Source: Virgisporangium ochraceum
Lineage (GTDB): Bacteria > Actinomycetota > Actinomycetes > Mycobacteriales > Micromonosporaceae
DNA length: 64,000 nt
Direction of reading: 5' to 3'
Assembly: GCF_016863655.1 (NCBI RefSeq)
Contig: NZ_BOPH01000124.1
Span: 1 to 64,000, forward strand
Under the pieces are notes generated by a model that worked only from the letters and a program-made list of their open reading frames with translations, searched no databases and was not told the origin of the DNA. Below are positions 34,203 to 43,614 of this stretch, one piece after another; within the stretch, counting starts at the first letter, position 1, and each line of letters starts with the position of its first letter. Both the position numbers and the translations under genes were made by a program.

Positions 34203-35998
34203 CGCGCCACCTCCTCGTCGACCGCCCCGGCGACGTCCTCGGACATGGCGGAGTCGCCGAGGTACGCCTCCACCACCTGCGGCGCCCGGGCCACCTCCGC
34301 GGGCGTGCCGTCGGCGATGACCCCGCCGCTGGCGAGCACCGTGACCCGCTCGCACAACGACATCACCAGCCCCATGTTGTGCTCGATGACGACGACCGTG
34401 ACCCCGCTCGACCGGATCGACCGGACGATCTCCCCGAGCTGGCGGACCTCCTCGCCGTTGAGCCCGGCGGCCGGCTCGTCGAGCAGCAGCAGGCGTGGCC
34501 CGCGGGCCATCGCCCGCGCGATCTCGACCCGGCGCTGGGTGCCGTACGGCAGCTCACCCGGAGCCGAGCCGGCGAACGCGGTCAGCCCGAACCGCTCGAG
34601 CAGCTCGGCCGCCTGCGCGTGCAGCGCCCGGTCGTGCCGCCACACCCCGACCTGCCACAGCGCGTACCGCCAGTTGCTGGCGACCGACGTCCGGTCGAGC
34701 GCGACGAGGATGTTGTCGCGCACCGACAGCATCCGGAACAGCCGCAGGTTCTGGAACGTGCGCGCGACCCCGAGCCGGGCGAGTACGTGCGGGCGGGCGT
34801 TCGTCACGTCGCGGCCGGCCAGCAGCACCCGGCCCTTCGTCGGCCGGTACAGGCCGCTGACGACGTTGAACAGCGTCGTCTTGCCGGAGCCGTTCGGGCC
34901 GACGATGCCGCGGATCTCGCCGGCGTCGACGGTCAGCGACACGTCCTGCAGCGCCTTCAGCCCGCGGAAGTGCATGCTGACGTCGTCGACGCGCAGGATC
35001 GTTCCCCCGGCCGGTCCGTCGGCTTCCGGGAACGGGACGAACGGGCCGAGCTTCGGGATCGTGCCCTTCCGGGTGCGGAACCGTCCGGCGATCCGGCGCG
35101 GCAGGCTCGCCAGGCCGGTCGGCGCGAACACGACCGTGAGCACCACGACCGAGCCGTAGACCACCTGCGCGTAGGTCGGGTAGTCGACGAGCACCTCGCG
35201 CAGCAGCGACAGGGCGACCGCGCCGACGACGCACCCGACGAGGCTCTGCCGGCCACCGATGATGACCATCGCCAGCAGCAGGAACATGTTGGCGATGCTG
35301 AACGTCTCCGGTGCCACGTACCGGATGAGACCGGCGTAGAGCACACCGGCGACGCCACCGTACACACTGGACAGAAGGAAGGCCATCATGCGCAGCTGCG
35401 GCACCTGCACGCCGACCGCGCCCGCGGCCAGCGAGTCGTCGCGCATCGCGCGCATCCGGCGTCCCAGCGGGGTGTGCACCACGAAGAGGCCGAACGCCAG
35501 CGCGAGGGCGAAAACGACGAGCTCGACGTAGTAGAAGAAGTAGTCGTTGCGCAGGTCGAGGCCGAGCAGTTCCGGCGCCGGTACGCCGGTGATGCCCTCG
35601 GCGCCGCCAGCGACGTGCGCGTTGGTCACCCAGTTGATGAGCGCGAGGGCCAGCCCGAGCGTGACGATACCGAGATAGTGCGACTGCATGCGCAGCGCCG
35701 GGGTGCCGATCAGCAGCCCGATCGCGGCGGCGATGAGCATCGCCAGGGCCGCCGCGGTCCAGAACCCGAAGCCCGCGCGGGTGGTGAGGATCGCGGTGGC
35801 GTACGCGGCGACGCCGAAGAACGCGATCTGCGCGAGGTTGATCTGGCCGGCGATCCCCATCACGAGCCCCAGCCCGATGGCCAGGATCGCGAACAGGATC
35901 GTCACGTTGGCGACGTGGATCATGTAGGAGTCGAGCTGGTAGGGCAGGAGCCAGGCGAGGATACCGAGGGCGGCGACGGCGCAGATTCGCAGTTTCAC
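34199..35998 (-). CDS. Fused LivM permease - LivG ATPase
   Basis: A 599-aa fusion. Residues 1 to about 320 form a LivM permease with about nine membrane spans (GLGLVMGIAGQINLAQIAFFG, MRAMRDDSLAAGAVGV). Residues about 340-590 form a LivG ATPase (GPNGSGKTT, ARTFQNLRLF, a signature-like LPYGTQRRVEIARAM and LLLLDEPAAGLN). LivM and LivG are separate subunits in enteric bacteria. GTG 35998 overlaps the LivH stop codon. No frameshift separates the halves, so this is a genuine single reading frame. Confidence 0.92.
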   Translation of the reverse strand: MKLRICAVAALGILAWLLPYQLDSYMIHVANVTILFAILAIGLGLVMGIAGQINLAQIAFFGVAAYATAILTTRAGFGFWTAAALAMLIAAAIGLLIGTPALRMQSHYLGIVTLGLALALINWVTNAHVAGGAEGITGVPAPELLGLDLRNDYFFYYVELVVFALALAFGLFVVHTPLGRRMRAMRDDSLAAGAVGVQVPQLRMMAFLLSSVYGGVAGVLYAGLIRYVAPETFSIANMFLLLAMVIIGGRQSLVGCVVGAVALSLLREVLVDYPTYAQVVYGSVVVLTVVFAPTGLASLPRRIAGRFRTRKGTIPKLGPFVPFPEADGPAGGTILRVDDVSMHFRGLKALQDVSLTVDAGEIRGIVGPNGSGKTTLFNVVSGLYRPTKGRVLLAGRDVTNARPHVLARLGVARTFQNLRLFRMLSVRDNILVALDRTSVASNWRYALWQVGVWRHDRALHAQAAELLERFGLTAFAGSAPGELPYGTQRRVEIARAMARGPRLLLLDEPAAGLNGEEVRQLGEIVRSIRSSGVTVVVIEHNMGLVMSLCERVTVLASGGVIADGTPAEVARAPQVVEAYLGDSAMSEDVAGAVDEEVAR

Positions 35999-36864
35999 GC
36001 CCGGTTCACCGTCTTCTCGCCGAAGATCCCCATGGGGCGCACCATGATGAGCACGGTGAACACCAGGAACGTGACCAGCTGGTCGTAGCCCTGGAAGTGC
36101 CCGGCGGCGAACGAGTCGAGCACGCCGATCGCGATGCCGCCGACGATCGCGCCGGGGATGCTGCCGAAGCCGCCGAGGATGGCCGCCGCGAAGCCCTTGA
36201 TGCCCAACGTTCCGCCCATCGCCGGGCTGACGTACAGCAGCGGACCGACCAGTCCGCCGGCCAGCGCGGCGAGCGCGGCGCCGAGCATGAACGCGATCGC
36301 GTTGCTGCGGCCCACGTGGATGCCGACCGCGGTGGCGGCCTCGTGGTCCATCGCGACCGCCTGCATCGCCGCGCCCCGCTTGGTGACCTGGAGGAAGTAC
36401 ACGAGCAGCGCGGTGGCGACCGCCGCGATCGCCAGCACCACCAGGTCGTACGTGCGGATGCGCAGCCCCGCGATGGTGATGGGCGCGACGGCCACCGGGT
36501 TGGGCACGGCCCGTCCGGTGGCGCCCCAGATGATGATGGCCAGCGCCTCCAGCACGATGCCGAAGCCGATCGTGCCGATCAGCATCAGGTCGAAGTCCTT
36601 GTTCTCCAACGGTCGCAGCACCCGTTCGATGAACACGCCGATGAGCCCGGTGACCGCCAGCGCGATCACCATCGCCAACACGAACGGCAGCTTGGCCGTG
36701 AGGTAGAACGTCGAGGCGATGTAGGCACCGATCATCACCACGTTGCCGTGGGAGAAGTTGACCAGACCCATGGTCCGGAAGACGAGGGAGAACCCCAGCG
36801 CGACCAGTGCGTAGATCGCGCCGAGGCTCACCCCGCCGATGAAGGTCTGAAGGAAGACCTGCAT
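35995..36864 (-). CDS. livH: Branched-chain amino-acid-type ABC permease (LivH)
   Basis: A 289-aa permease with about eight membrane spans, beginning MQVFLQTFIGGVSLGAIYALVALG. Family hallmarks are TMGLVNFSHGNVVMIGAY and the coupling region RGAAMQAVAMDHEAATAVGI. ATG 36864 shares its A with the stop codon of the binding-protein gene (TGATG), indicating coupled translation. With the LivM half of the next gene it forms the channel. Confidence 0.94.
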   Translation of the reverse strand: MQVFLQTFIGGVSLGAIYALVALGFSLVFRTMGLVNFSHGNVVMIGAYIASTFYLTAKLPFVLAMVIALAVTGLIGVFIERVLRPLENKDFDLMLIGTIGFGIVLEALAIIIWGATGRAVPNPVAVAPITIAGLRIRTYDLVVLAIAAVATALLVYFLQVTKRGAAMQAVAMDHEAATAVGIHVGRSNAIAFMLGAALAALAGGLVGPLLYVSPAMGGTLGIKGFAAAILGGFGSIPGAIVGGIAIGVLDSFAAGHFQGYDQLVTFLVFTVLIMVRPMGIFGEKTVNRA

Positions 36865-38000
36865 CAGCCGGCCGCCGCCAGCTTGCCGCCCTTGATGAGG
36901 CCGATCGTGGTGACGAAGATGCCCACACCCGTGTCGTCGTAGGCGAAGTCGCCGAGCAGGCCGTCGTGCTTCGTGGCGCGGATCGCGTCGGCGAGCTCCT
37001 GTCCGGTCGCGATGCCGCTGTTCTTCAGCGCGGTGAACATGATCTGCGCCCCGTCGTAGGCCTTGGCCCCGTGCAGTTCGGCCTCCTCGTTGAAGGCCGC
37101 CTTGTAGGCCGCGGCGAACTTCTTCGACGCGTCGCTGATGTCGTTGCTCAGGTACGGCGAGCTGACGATCGTGTTCTCGACGTTGGCGGCGCCGGCGGTG
37201 TCGACGAACACCGGCGTGCCCTGCGGCGCGGCACCGGCGAACGGCGCGGTGATGCCGAGGTCGCGCGCCTGCTTGACGATGAGGCCCGACTGCACCTCCT
37301 CCGCGCCGATGAAGATCAGCTGCGGGTTCTTCTGGCGGATCGTCGTGAGCGCCGCGCTGAAGTCCTTCTGGTCGCCGGTGACGACCTGGTCGTCGACCGG
37401 GGTCACGCCGCGGCTCTGCAGGGCCTTGAGGAACGCGTCGTGCTCGCCCTTGCCGTAGCCGCCGTTGTTGGTGATCATCGCGATGCTCCGGATGCCCTTG
37501 GTGTCGACGATGTACTTCGCGAGGGTCTCGTCGTAGGTGGTGCTGGTCGGGCCGTTCAGGAACAGGAACGGGCTCTTGACGGCCACGAGGCCCGGCGACT
37601 GCCCCGACGTGATGTTCGGGATCTTCGAGTCGCGCAGGATCGGCGCCATCGCGATGGTCACGGCGCTCTCCGCGGTGCCCAGCATGGCGATGTAGCCTTC
37701 GCTGGCTATCTTGCGGGCCAGGTTGGTGCCGACGGTCGGGTCGCCCTGGTCGTCGAACACGCCGAGCTCTATCTTGCGGCCGTTGATACCGCCGGCCTTG
37801 TTCCACTCGTCGGCGGCCAGGCGGACGCCCTTGAGCTCCCAGGCGCCGAGCGAGCTGAGCTGCCCGCTCTGCGCGTTGACGACGGCGATCTTGATCGGGC
37901 CCTCGCCCGATCCCTTGTCTTCGTTGTCGCTTCCGGGTGCGGCGCAGGCGGTGAGGAGGATCGGGGTGGCGAGGACCAGTGCGAGGAGGGGCCTGAACAT
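36864..38000 (-). CDS. Liv-type solute-binding lipoprotein
   Basis: A 378-aa extracytoplasmic binding protein. The signal ends in the lipobox LLTAC with Cys19 lipidated. The mature protein is a type I periplasmic-binding fold of the leucine-binding family (IKIAVVNAQSGQLSSLGAWE, LGTAESAVTIAMAPILRDSK, NNGGYGKGEHDAFLKAL). ATG 38000 is preferred over GTG 38006 because AGGAG lies 5 nt before it, and GTG 38006 would overlap that Shine-Dalgarno sequence. Members bind branched-chain amino acids but also many aromatic or organic acids, so the ligand is open. Confidence 0.92.
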   Translation of the reverse strand: MFRPLLALVLATPILLTACAAPGSDNEDKGSGEGPIKIAVVNAQSGQLSSLGAWELKGVRLAADEWNKAGGINGRKIELGVFDDQGDPTVGTNLARKIASEGYIAMLGTAESAVTIAMAPILRDSKIPNITSGQSPGLVAVKSPFLFLNGPTSTTYDETLAKYIVDTKGIRSIAMITNNGGYGKGEHDAFLKALQSRGVTPVDDQVVTGDQKDFSAALTTIRQKNPQLIFIGAEEVQSGLIVKQARDLGITAPFAGAAPQGTPVFVDTAGAANVENTIVSSPYLSNDISDASKKFAAAYKAAFNEEAELHGAKAYDGAQIMFTALKNSGIATGQELADAIRATKHDGLLGDFAYDDTGVGIFVTTIGLIKGGKLAAAG

Positions 38001-38033
38001 AGTCACTCCTGTGTGGACGGTGGTGGAAGGCGG

Positions 38034-39770
38034 TCAGTCGAAGGCGCCCTGGTAGATGTCCTTGATGTTCCAGTGACCGGGGGTGGGTACCGGTTCGTTG
38101 ACCATCGGCACGTCGAGCACCGCGGGTCGGCGGCGAACGACTGCTGAACGGAGCGCGGCGACGAGGTCCTCGGGCCGTGCGATGTCGTAGCCGTCGGCGC
38201 CGCAGGCGCGGCCGAGGGCGGCGAAGTCGGGGCTGTACGGGTTGCCGTCGGGGTCGCGGAACTCGCACCCGTAGCTGTGGCCGAAGTTGGCGGCCTGCAG
38301 GTCGGCGATCGTGCCGTGGGCACGGTTGTTCATCACGAGGAAGATGACCGGCAGCCCGCGCTCGACGGCCATCGGCAGCGCGGGAAGCTGCGCGCTCATC
38401 CCGCCGTCGCCGATGAGCGCGACGACGACGCGGTCGGGGTCGGCCAGCTGCACCCCGAGCGCGGCGGCCGGTCCGAAGCCCATCGTGGAAGCGCCGCCGG
38501 GCGTGATGAACCGCCCCTCGGCGGGCAGCGGGTAGCACTGGGCGACGCCGTTCTTGTTCCAGCCGACGTCGGTCACGAGCACCGCGTCGGCGGGCAGCGC
38601 GGCCCGGACGTCGGCGAGGATGCGCTCCGGTCGCAGCGGGAACCGGTCGCTGCGGCCGCGTTCGGCGCTGCCGGCGAACAGGTCCGTCCGCGCGGCGGCG
38701 ATCGTCGCGCGGACCTCCGGCCGGGCTGCACCGGGCAGCCTGGTGGCGGCGTCGGCGATCGCCCGCACGGCAAGGGCCGCGTCGGCCACCACTCCGATCT
38801 CGACCGGGTAGTTGCGGCCGATCTCGTCGGGGTCGAGGTCGATCTGGATGAGCCGTGTCGGCGGGAACCGCCACGTGTGGGCGGGGTCCCAGGAGCTGGC
38901 GTCGGTCTCGGCGAACCGGGTGCCGATCGCGAGCACGACGTCGGCGTCGAGGGTGTAGCGGTTGGTGGTCTCCGTGCCCCAGAAGCCCGGCATCCCCAGT
39001 ACCAGCGGGTGGTCGTCGGGTACGGATCCCTTGGCCATCAACGAATGCGCGATCGGGAGGTCGAGGTGCTCGGCGAGGCGCACCAGCGCGTCGCGGCCGG
39101 CGCCGCGGGCGAGGCCGCCGCCGAGGTAGACGAGCGGACGGTCGGCGCCGGCGAGCATCGCCGCGATGCGGTCGGCGTCGTCGGCGGGCAGCGCGGGCGC
39201 GGTCGCCGTGACGGGCAACGGGTACCGGCCGGCCTCCCAGCCGGGCAGGGGCCGGGAGAACAGGTCCATCGGTACGTCGAGCAGCACCGCACCGGGCCGG
39301 CCGGCCGTCGCCGTCCAGAAGGCGCGTTCGAGGTACCGCGGCACGTCCTCGACCCGGTGCGCGTGCCACGCCCGCTTGACGAACGGTCGGAAGATCGCGG
39401 TCTGGTCGGCGTCGTGGTGGAGGTTGACCTCCTGGTGCGGATGCCGGCCGTACATGTAGGACGGAACGTCGCCGGCGATCGTCACCAGCGGCACCGAGTC
39501 GAGCGCGGCGGTCGCGACGCCGGTGACGGCGTTCATCATGCCGGGGCCCACGTGCACCAGCAGCACACCGACCCCGCCGGACATGCGCGCGTACCCGTCG
39601 GCGGCGTGCGCGGCGGCCTGTTCGTGCCGGGCGATGACGAACTCGACGCCCACCTCCTCCAGCGCGGTCAGCAATGCGATGTTGGTGTGGCCGCAGGTGC
39701 CGAATACGTACTTCACCCCGTACGCCTTCAGCTGCTCGGCGACGGCCCGCGCGCCGGTCACGTCGCTCAT
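38034..39770 (-). CDS. Thiamine diphosphate-dependent enzyme (acetolactate synthase-like)
   Basis: A 578-aa enzyme of the ThDP decarboxylase/ligase superfamily. The three domains are the Pyr domain (GTCGHTNIALL and the catalytic Glu in IARHEQAAAHAADGYAR), the central domain, and the PP domain with the ThDP/Mg motif from GDGGMSAQL to MNN. Relatives include acetolactate synthase, oxalyl-CoA decarboxylase, benzoylformate decarboxylase and sulfoacetaldehyde acetyltransferase; none can be chosen safely. ATG 39770 follows GGAGG. It lies between the aldehyde dehydrogenase and the importer, so decarboxylation of an imported 2-oxo acid or its CoA ester to an aldehyde is a reasonable model. Confidence 0.9.
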   Translation of the reverse strand: MSDVTGARAVAEQLKAYGVKYVFGTCGHTNIALLTALEEVGVEFVIARHEQAAAHAADGYARMSGGVGVLLVHVGPGMMNAVTGVATAALDSVPLVTIAGDVPSYMYGRHPHQEVNLHHDADQTAIFRPFVKRAWHAHRVEDVPRYLERAFWTATAGRPGAVLLDVPMDLFSRPLPGWEAGRYPLPVTATAPALPADDADRIAAMLAGADRPLVYLGGGLARGAGRDALVRLAEHLDLPIAHSLMAKGSVPDDHPLVLGMPGFWGTETTNRYTLDADVVLAIGTRFAETDASSWDPAHTWRFPPTRLIQIDLDPDEIGRNYPVEIGVVADAALAVRAIADAATRLPGAARPEVRATIAAARTDLFAGSAERGRSDRFPLRPERILADVRAALPADAVLVTDVGWNKNGVAQCYPLPAEGRFITPGGASTMGFGPAAALGVQLADPDRVVVALIGDGGMSAQLPALPMAVERGLPVIFLVMNNRAHGTIADLQAANFGHSYGCEFRDPDGNPYSPDFAALGRACGADGYDIARPEDLVAALRSAVVRRRPAVLDVPMVNEPVPTPGHWNIKDIYQGAFD

Positions 39771-39834
39771 GCCTCTGTTCCTCCAAATCCCGCACAAGAG
39801 CGGCGGAATGAACGCCTTCGCTTCGCTACGGCGC

Positions 39835-41304
39835 TCACTCCGCGCCCCAGATCGACATGCCGCGCAGCAGCAGCGTTTTCACGACGGTGAAGTCCTCGAC
39901 CATCGGGCCCGGCGACTCCCGCCCGAACCCGGAGTCCTTGACCCCGCCGAACGGCACATGGTCGAGCCGGAAGTTCGACGAGCCGTTGACGACCAGCCCG
40001 CCGACCTCCAGTTCGCGCCACGCGGTCAGGACCCGGCCGAGGTCGCGGGTGAACAGCCCGGCCTGCAGCCCGTAGCGGCTGGCGTTGCAGACCTCCACGA
40101 CGTCGTCGAAGTCGTCGTAGGGCAGCACCGCGACGAGCGCGCCGAACACCTCGTGGACGACGACCGCGGCGTCGGGCCGCGGCCCGACGACCACGGTGGG
40201 AAACACGGTCGCGCCGTCGCGGTCGCCGCCGATCGTGACGCGGGCACCGTCGCGCACCGCGTCGGCCGCCCACGAGACCACCCGTTGTGCCGCGGCGTCG
40301 TCCACCATGGACCCCACGTCGGTGGCCGGGTCGGCGGGGTCACCGACCACGAGCGTGCCGACCGCGGCGGTCAACGCGTCGACGAAGTCGTCGTAGCGCG
40401 AGCGGTGGACGTAGATCCGCTGCACCGAGATGCAGCTCTGGCCCGAGTTGGAGTAGCCGGTGCGGGCGCACACGCCGGCCGCGGCGCCGATGTCGGCGTC
40501 CTCGCACACGACGGTCGCGGCGTTCCCGCCCAGCTCCAGCACCAGCCGTTTGGCACCGGCGGCCCGGGCCACGGCCGCGCCCGTCTCCGCGCTGCCGGTG
40601 AAGCTGACGACGCTGACCTCCCGGAGCCCGCACAGCGCCGCGCCGACGTCGCCGCCGCCGTGCAGCAGCTGCACCGCCTCGACCGGCGCGCCGGCCTCGA
40701 GGAGCATCGCCACCACGGCCGCCGAGGTGGCGGGCGCCTGCGGCGGAGCCTTGACGATCGTGGTGTTGCCGGCCGCGAACGACGCGCCGAGCTTGTGCGC
40801 CAACAGGTTCGCCGGCGCGTTGAACGGGGTGATCGCCAGCGCCACGCCCGCGGGCGCCCGGTAGGTCATGGCGGTGTTGCCCACGCCGCGGGCCCAGCCG
40901 GCGACCGGCAGCACCTCGCCGCCGATGCGGCGCGCCTCGGCGGCGCAGACGGTCAGCGTGTCGGCGACGCGGTCCAGCTCGCCCCGTCCGTCCTTGAGCG
41001 GCTTGCCGAGCTCGCGCGCGATGAGCCGCGCCACGTCGTCGCGCCGCTCGATCGCGAGGGCCGCGGCGCGGTCGAGGATGTCGGCGCGCGTGGCCGGTGC
41101 GAGCCGGCGCATCCGGCGGGCGGCGGCACGCGCGTAGGCGCCGACCGGCACCACGGCGGCGGCGTCCGCGGCGGGCGCGCGGCTCACCGTCGTGCGGACG
41201 TACGGGCCGACGCGGTCGAGCGTCGGACCGTCGTCGACCCAGGCGCCGGCGATCAGCGCGGGGGCCGTGGTGACGGTCGTCGGTTCCAGGAGGTTCGAGA
41301 GCAC
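39835..41304 (-). CDS. NAD(P)-dependent aldehyde dehydrogenase
   Basis: A 489-aa member of the aldehyde dehydrogenase superfamily. The cofactor-binding region has VALAITPFNAPANLLAHKL and VSFTGSAETG. The general base Glu is in LELGGN and the catalytic Cys in SGQSCISVQRIY. It oxidises an aldehyde to an acid or CoA ester. GTG 41304 is chosen because AGAGGAG lies 8 nt upstream and the operator-like site at 41330 precedes it. It is probably the first gene of a minus-strand operon reaching 33471. Confidence 0.92.
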   Translation of the reverse strand: MLSNLLEPTTVTTAPALIAGAWVDDGPTLDRVGPYVRTTVSRAPAADAAAVVPVGAYARAAARRMRRLAPATRADILDRAAALAIERRDDVARLIARELGKPLKDGRGELDRVADTLTVCAAEARRIGGEVLPVAGWARGVGNTAMTYRAPAGVALAITPFNAPANLLAHKLGASFAAGNTTIVKAPPQAPATSAAVVAMLLEAGAPVEAVQLLHGGGDVGAALCGLREVSVVSFTGSAETGAAVARAAGAKRLVLELGGNAATVVCEDADIGAAAGVCARTGYSNSGQSCISVQRIYVHRSRYDDFVDALTAAVGTLVVGDPADPATDVGSMVDDAAAQRVVSWAADAVRDGARVTIGGDRDGATVFPTVVVGPRPDAAVVVHEVFGALVAVLPYDDFDDVVEVCNASRYGLQAGLFTRDLGRVLTAWRELEVGGLVVNGSSNFRLDHVPFGGVKDSGFGRESPGPMVEDFTVVKTLLLRGMSIWGAE

Positions 41305-41329
41305 ACGGGCTCCTCTGGTCAAGGAGTCT

Positions 41330-41346
41330 GGTCCACTGAGTGGTAC
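41330..41346. promoter_or_regulatory. Operator site 4
   Basis: GGTCCACTGAGTGGTAC keeps both half-sites of the 17-bp palindrome (13 of 17 against GGTCCATCTAGTGGTCC). It lies 25 bp upstream of the aldehyde dehydrogenase start and about 100 bp from the divergent IclR gene. Confidence 0.6.
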
Positions 41347-41444
41347 TACTAGACCGCTGTACGGACTGGCTGTAACGTACGGGCGTCGGCTGGTTCTGGC
41401 AAGGGGGAGAATCGTCGCGGCATCCGAGACGAGAGTGGGGAACC

Positions 41445-42215
41445 GTGAAGGTGGAGACCGCCGACCAGCAGGGTGTGCGCAGCGTCCAGCGCGCGCTCGA
41501 CCTCCTGACGCTGCTCACCGCCGAGCGTCCGATCGTGACCATCCGCGAGTTCGTCGAGGCGACCGGGCTGGCCAAGACCACGGTGATCCGGCTGGTGTCC
41601 ACATTGGAGCAGGCGGGCCTGCTGTGGGCGACGACCGGCGGCTACATGGCCGGCCCCGGCCTGTGGCGGTGGGCGCACCTGGCCCAGCGCAGCTGGGAGC
41701 TGCCGCCGGAGACCCAACGCGGCATGCGCGACCTCGCCGCCCGCCAGCGCGAGACCGTCAACGTCTACGTGGTACGCGACATCTACCGCGTCTGCATCGC
41801 CCAGCAGGAGAGCCCGCAACCGTTGCGGCACGTGGTGCACGTCGGCGACGAGCTTCCCCTGTGGGCCGGCGCCACGGCGAAGGTGCTCCTGCGCGACGCG
41901 TCCCCGTCCCTGCTGGAACGGATCGCCCGCAGCTCGCCCTACGGCGCCGGCCACGTGCGGCGCCTGCGCGAATGGATCGACGAGGCCGCCGTGCGCGGGT
42001 ACGCGGTCAGCCACGGCGAGCGCGAGGAGGGCCTGTCGGCCGTGGCCGCGCCGATCGTCGGCCGGTCGGGTTCGGTGGTCGCCGCGCTCAGCCTCAGCGG
42101 GCCGACGCTGCGCTTCACCGACGCCCGGGTCGAGGAGTTCGCCGCCGAGCTCCGGCGCATCACCCGCGAACTGTCCGAGCGCGGCTTCGACCATCCGCTC
42201 GGAATGGCTCTGTAA
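41445..42215 (+). CDS. IclR-family transcriptional regulator
   Basis: A 256-aa regulator. The N-terminal winged helix (about 10-75) reads GVRSVQRALDLLTLLTAERP followed by EFVEATGLAKTTVIRLVSTLE. The C-terminal ligand-sensing IclR domain (about 85-250) includes GDELPLWAGATAKVLL and EREEGLSAVAAPIVG. IclR proteins sense catabolic intermediates, often aromatic or C2-C4 acids, and bind short palindromes near the genes they control. It is divergent from the aldehyde dehydrogenase operon and is the best candidate for the 17-bp operator family seen here. Confidence 0.93.
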   Translation: MKVETADQQGVRSVQRALDLLTLLTAERPIVTIREFVEATGLAKTTVIRLVSTLEQAGLLWATTGGYMAGPGLWRWAHLAQRSWELPPETQRGMRDLAARQRETVNVYVVRDIYRVCIAQQESPQPLRHVVHVGDELPLWAGATAKVLLRDASPSLLERIARSSPYGAGHVRRLREWIDEAAVRGYAVSHGEREEGLSAVAAPIVGRSGSVVAALSLSGPTLRFTDARVEEFAAELRRITRELSERGFDHPLGMAL

Positions 42216-42233
42216 CTGTTGAGGAGGCCGCTG

Positions 42234-43427
42234 ATGGCGCACCGACCACTCGCCGGGACACGCGTGCTGGACATGACGAATGTCCTCGCCGGGCCGTACT
42301 GCACGTACCAGCTCGCGATCCTCGGTGCGGAGGTCGTCAAGGTCGAGATCCCCGGAAGCGGCGACCTCGCCCGCCAGCTGGGGCCCGACCCCGCGCTCAA
42401 CCGCATCGGCCTCGGTACGTCGTTCCTGGCCCAGAACGCCGGCAAGAAGTCGGTCGAGCTCGACCTCAAGTCGGCCGACGGCCGCGCGTCGTTCGAGGAG
42501 CTGGTCGGCGCCGCCGACGTGCTGGTGGAGAACTACCGCGCCGGTGTCCTCGCCCGCATGGGCTACGACTGGCCGCGCCTGAGCGAGCTCAACCCGTCGC
42601 TGATCTACTGCGCCATCAGCGGTTTCGGCCAGCACGGCCCGATGAGCCAGGCGCCCGCCTACGACCAGATCATCCAGGGCCTGTCCGGGATGATGAGCAT
42701 CACGGGGACGCACGACAGCGCGCCCCTGCGCGTGGGTTTCCCGATCAGCGACTCGGTCGGCGGGCTCATGGCGGCCCTGTCCATCACCGCGGCCCTCGCC
42801 GGCAGGCACCACGACGGGCGCGGCCGGTGGCTCGACGTGTCGATGCTCGAGGCGTCGCTGTCGGCGATGGGATGGGCCGTCTCCAACTACCTTGTCGGTG
42901 GCGTGGAGCCCGAGCCGATGGGCGACCAGAACCCCACCGCCGCCCCGTCGGGCACGTTCGAGGCCGCCGACGGGCCGCTGAACATCGCGGCCAACCGGCA
43001 GGAGCAGTTCGAGAGCCTGTGCCGGTGCGTCGGCCGGCCCGACCTCCTCACCGACCCGCGCTTCGCCGAACGCGACGCCCGCAAGGCGCACCGCGACGAG
43101 CTGAACCGGGAGCTGAACTCCGCGCTGGGCGGGCGTTCCGCTTTGTGGTGGGAGCGGGAGCTCAACCGGGTCGGTGTGCCCGCGGCGCGCGTCCTCACGG
43201 TTCCCCAGGCGGTCGGCCTCGACCAGTTGGCGCACCGGCAGTTCTTCGCCGAGGTGCCCTTCCCGGGCGACGGGCACCGGCAGGTGCGGCTCAGCGGCAC
43301 CGGCGTCCTCATCGACGGGCAGCCGTCGCGCCCCACCGCCGCGGCGCCGCTGCTCGGCGAGCACAACGACCAACTGCCGGAGATCGTCCGGCGGTGGCGG
43401 GTCTCCGGTGACCGTGCGGTGCGCTGA
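42234..43427 (+). CDS. CaiB/BaiF-type CoA-transferase (class III)
   Basis: A 397-aa enzyme that moves CoA between carboxylic acids through mixed anhydride and thioester intermediates. Family signatures are RVLDMTNVLAGPYCTYQLAILGAEVVKVE, AGKKSVELDLKSADG, LVENYRAGVLARMGYD and PAYDQIIQGLSG, where the Asp is the catalytic residue. The C-terminal PVGVPAARV-like segment is NRVGVPAARVLTV. ATG 42234 follows GAGGAGG. It is downstream of the IclR gene by 18 nt and probably co-transcribed with it. The acid substrate is unknown. Confidence 0.93.
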   Translation: MAHRPLAGTRVLDMTNVLAGPYCTYQLAILGAEVVKVEIPGSGDLARQLGPDPALNRIGLGTSFLAQNAGKKSVELDLKSADGRASFEELVGAADVLVENYRAGVLARMGYDWPRLSELNPSLIYCAISGFGQHGPMSQAPAYDQIIQGLSGMMSITGTHDSAPLRVGFPISDSVGGLMAALSITAALAGRHHDGRGRWLDVSMLEASLSAMGWAVSNYLVGGVEPEPMGDQNPTAAPSGTFEAADGPLNIAANRQEQFESLCRCVGRPDLLTDPRFAERDARKAHRDELNRELNSALGGRSALWWERELNRVGVPAARVLTVPQAVGLDQLAHRQFFAEVPFPGDGHRQVRLSGTGVLIDGQPSRPTAAAPLLGEHNDQLPEIVRRWRVSGDRAVR

Positions 43428-43555
43428 CATCGGCTAACGCCCGACCGGGAGGCTCCGGCCCATTGGCCCTCCTTGTTGTACGAACTAGTACGTTAGTTAT
43501 CGCGCCAGGCGGTGTTCCGCGTCAAGGACCGATCGGCGTGGACTACCAGGACGGT

Positions 43556-43572
43556 GGTCCATCTGTCGGTCC
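43556..43572. promoter_or_regulatory. Operator site 5
   Basis: GGTCCATCTGTCGGTCC, matching GGTCCATCTAGTGGTCC at 14 of 17 positions, 42 bp before the citrate synthase-like gene. The same 178-bp gap also holds an ACTAGT-centred dyad (CGAACTAGTACG) at about 43481-43492, another possible control element. Confidence 0.65.
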
Positions 43573-43614
43573 TCGCGTACCGTGTAGCGTTCAGCATCGA
43601 GGAGAGGTGGCGGG

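Noticed and set aside
39771..39834. Possible hairpin between the aldehyde dehydrogenase and the ThDP enzyme (GAACGCC paired with GGCGCTC)
   Set aside because: The stem is only 7 bp with one mismatch and lies between genes that appear to share an operon, so it is too weak to call a terminator.
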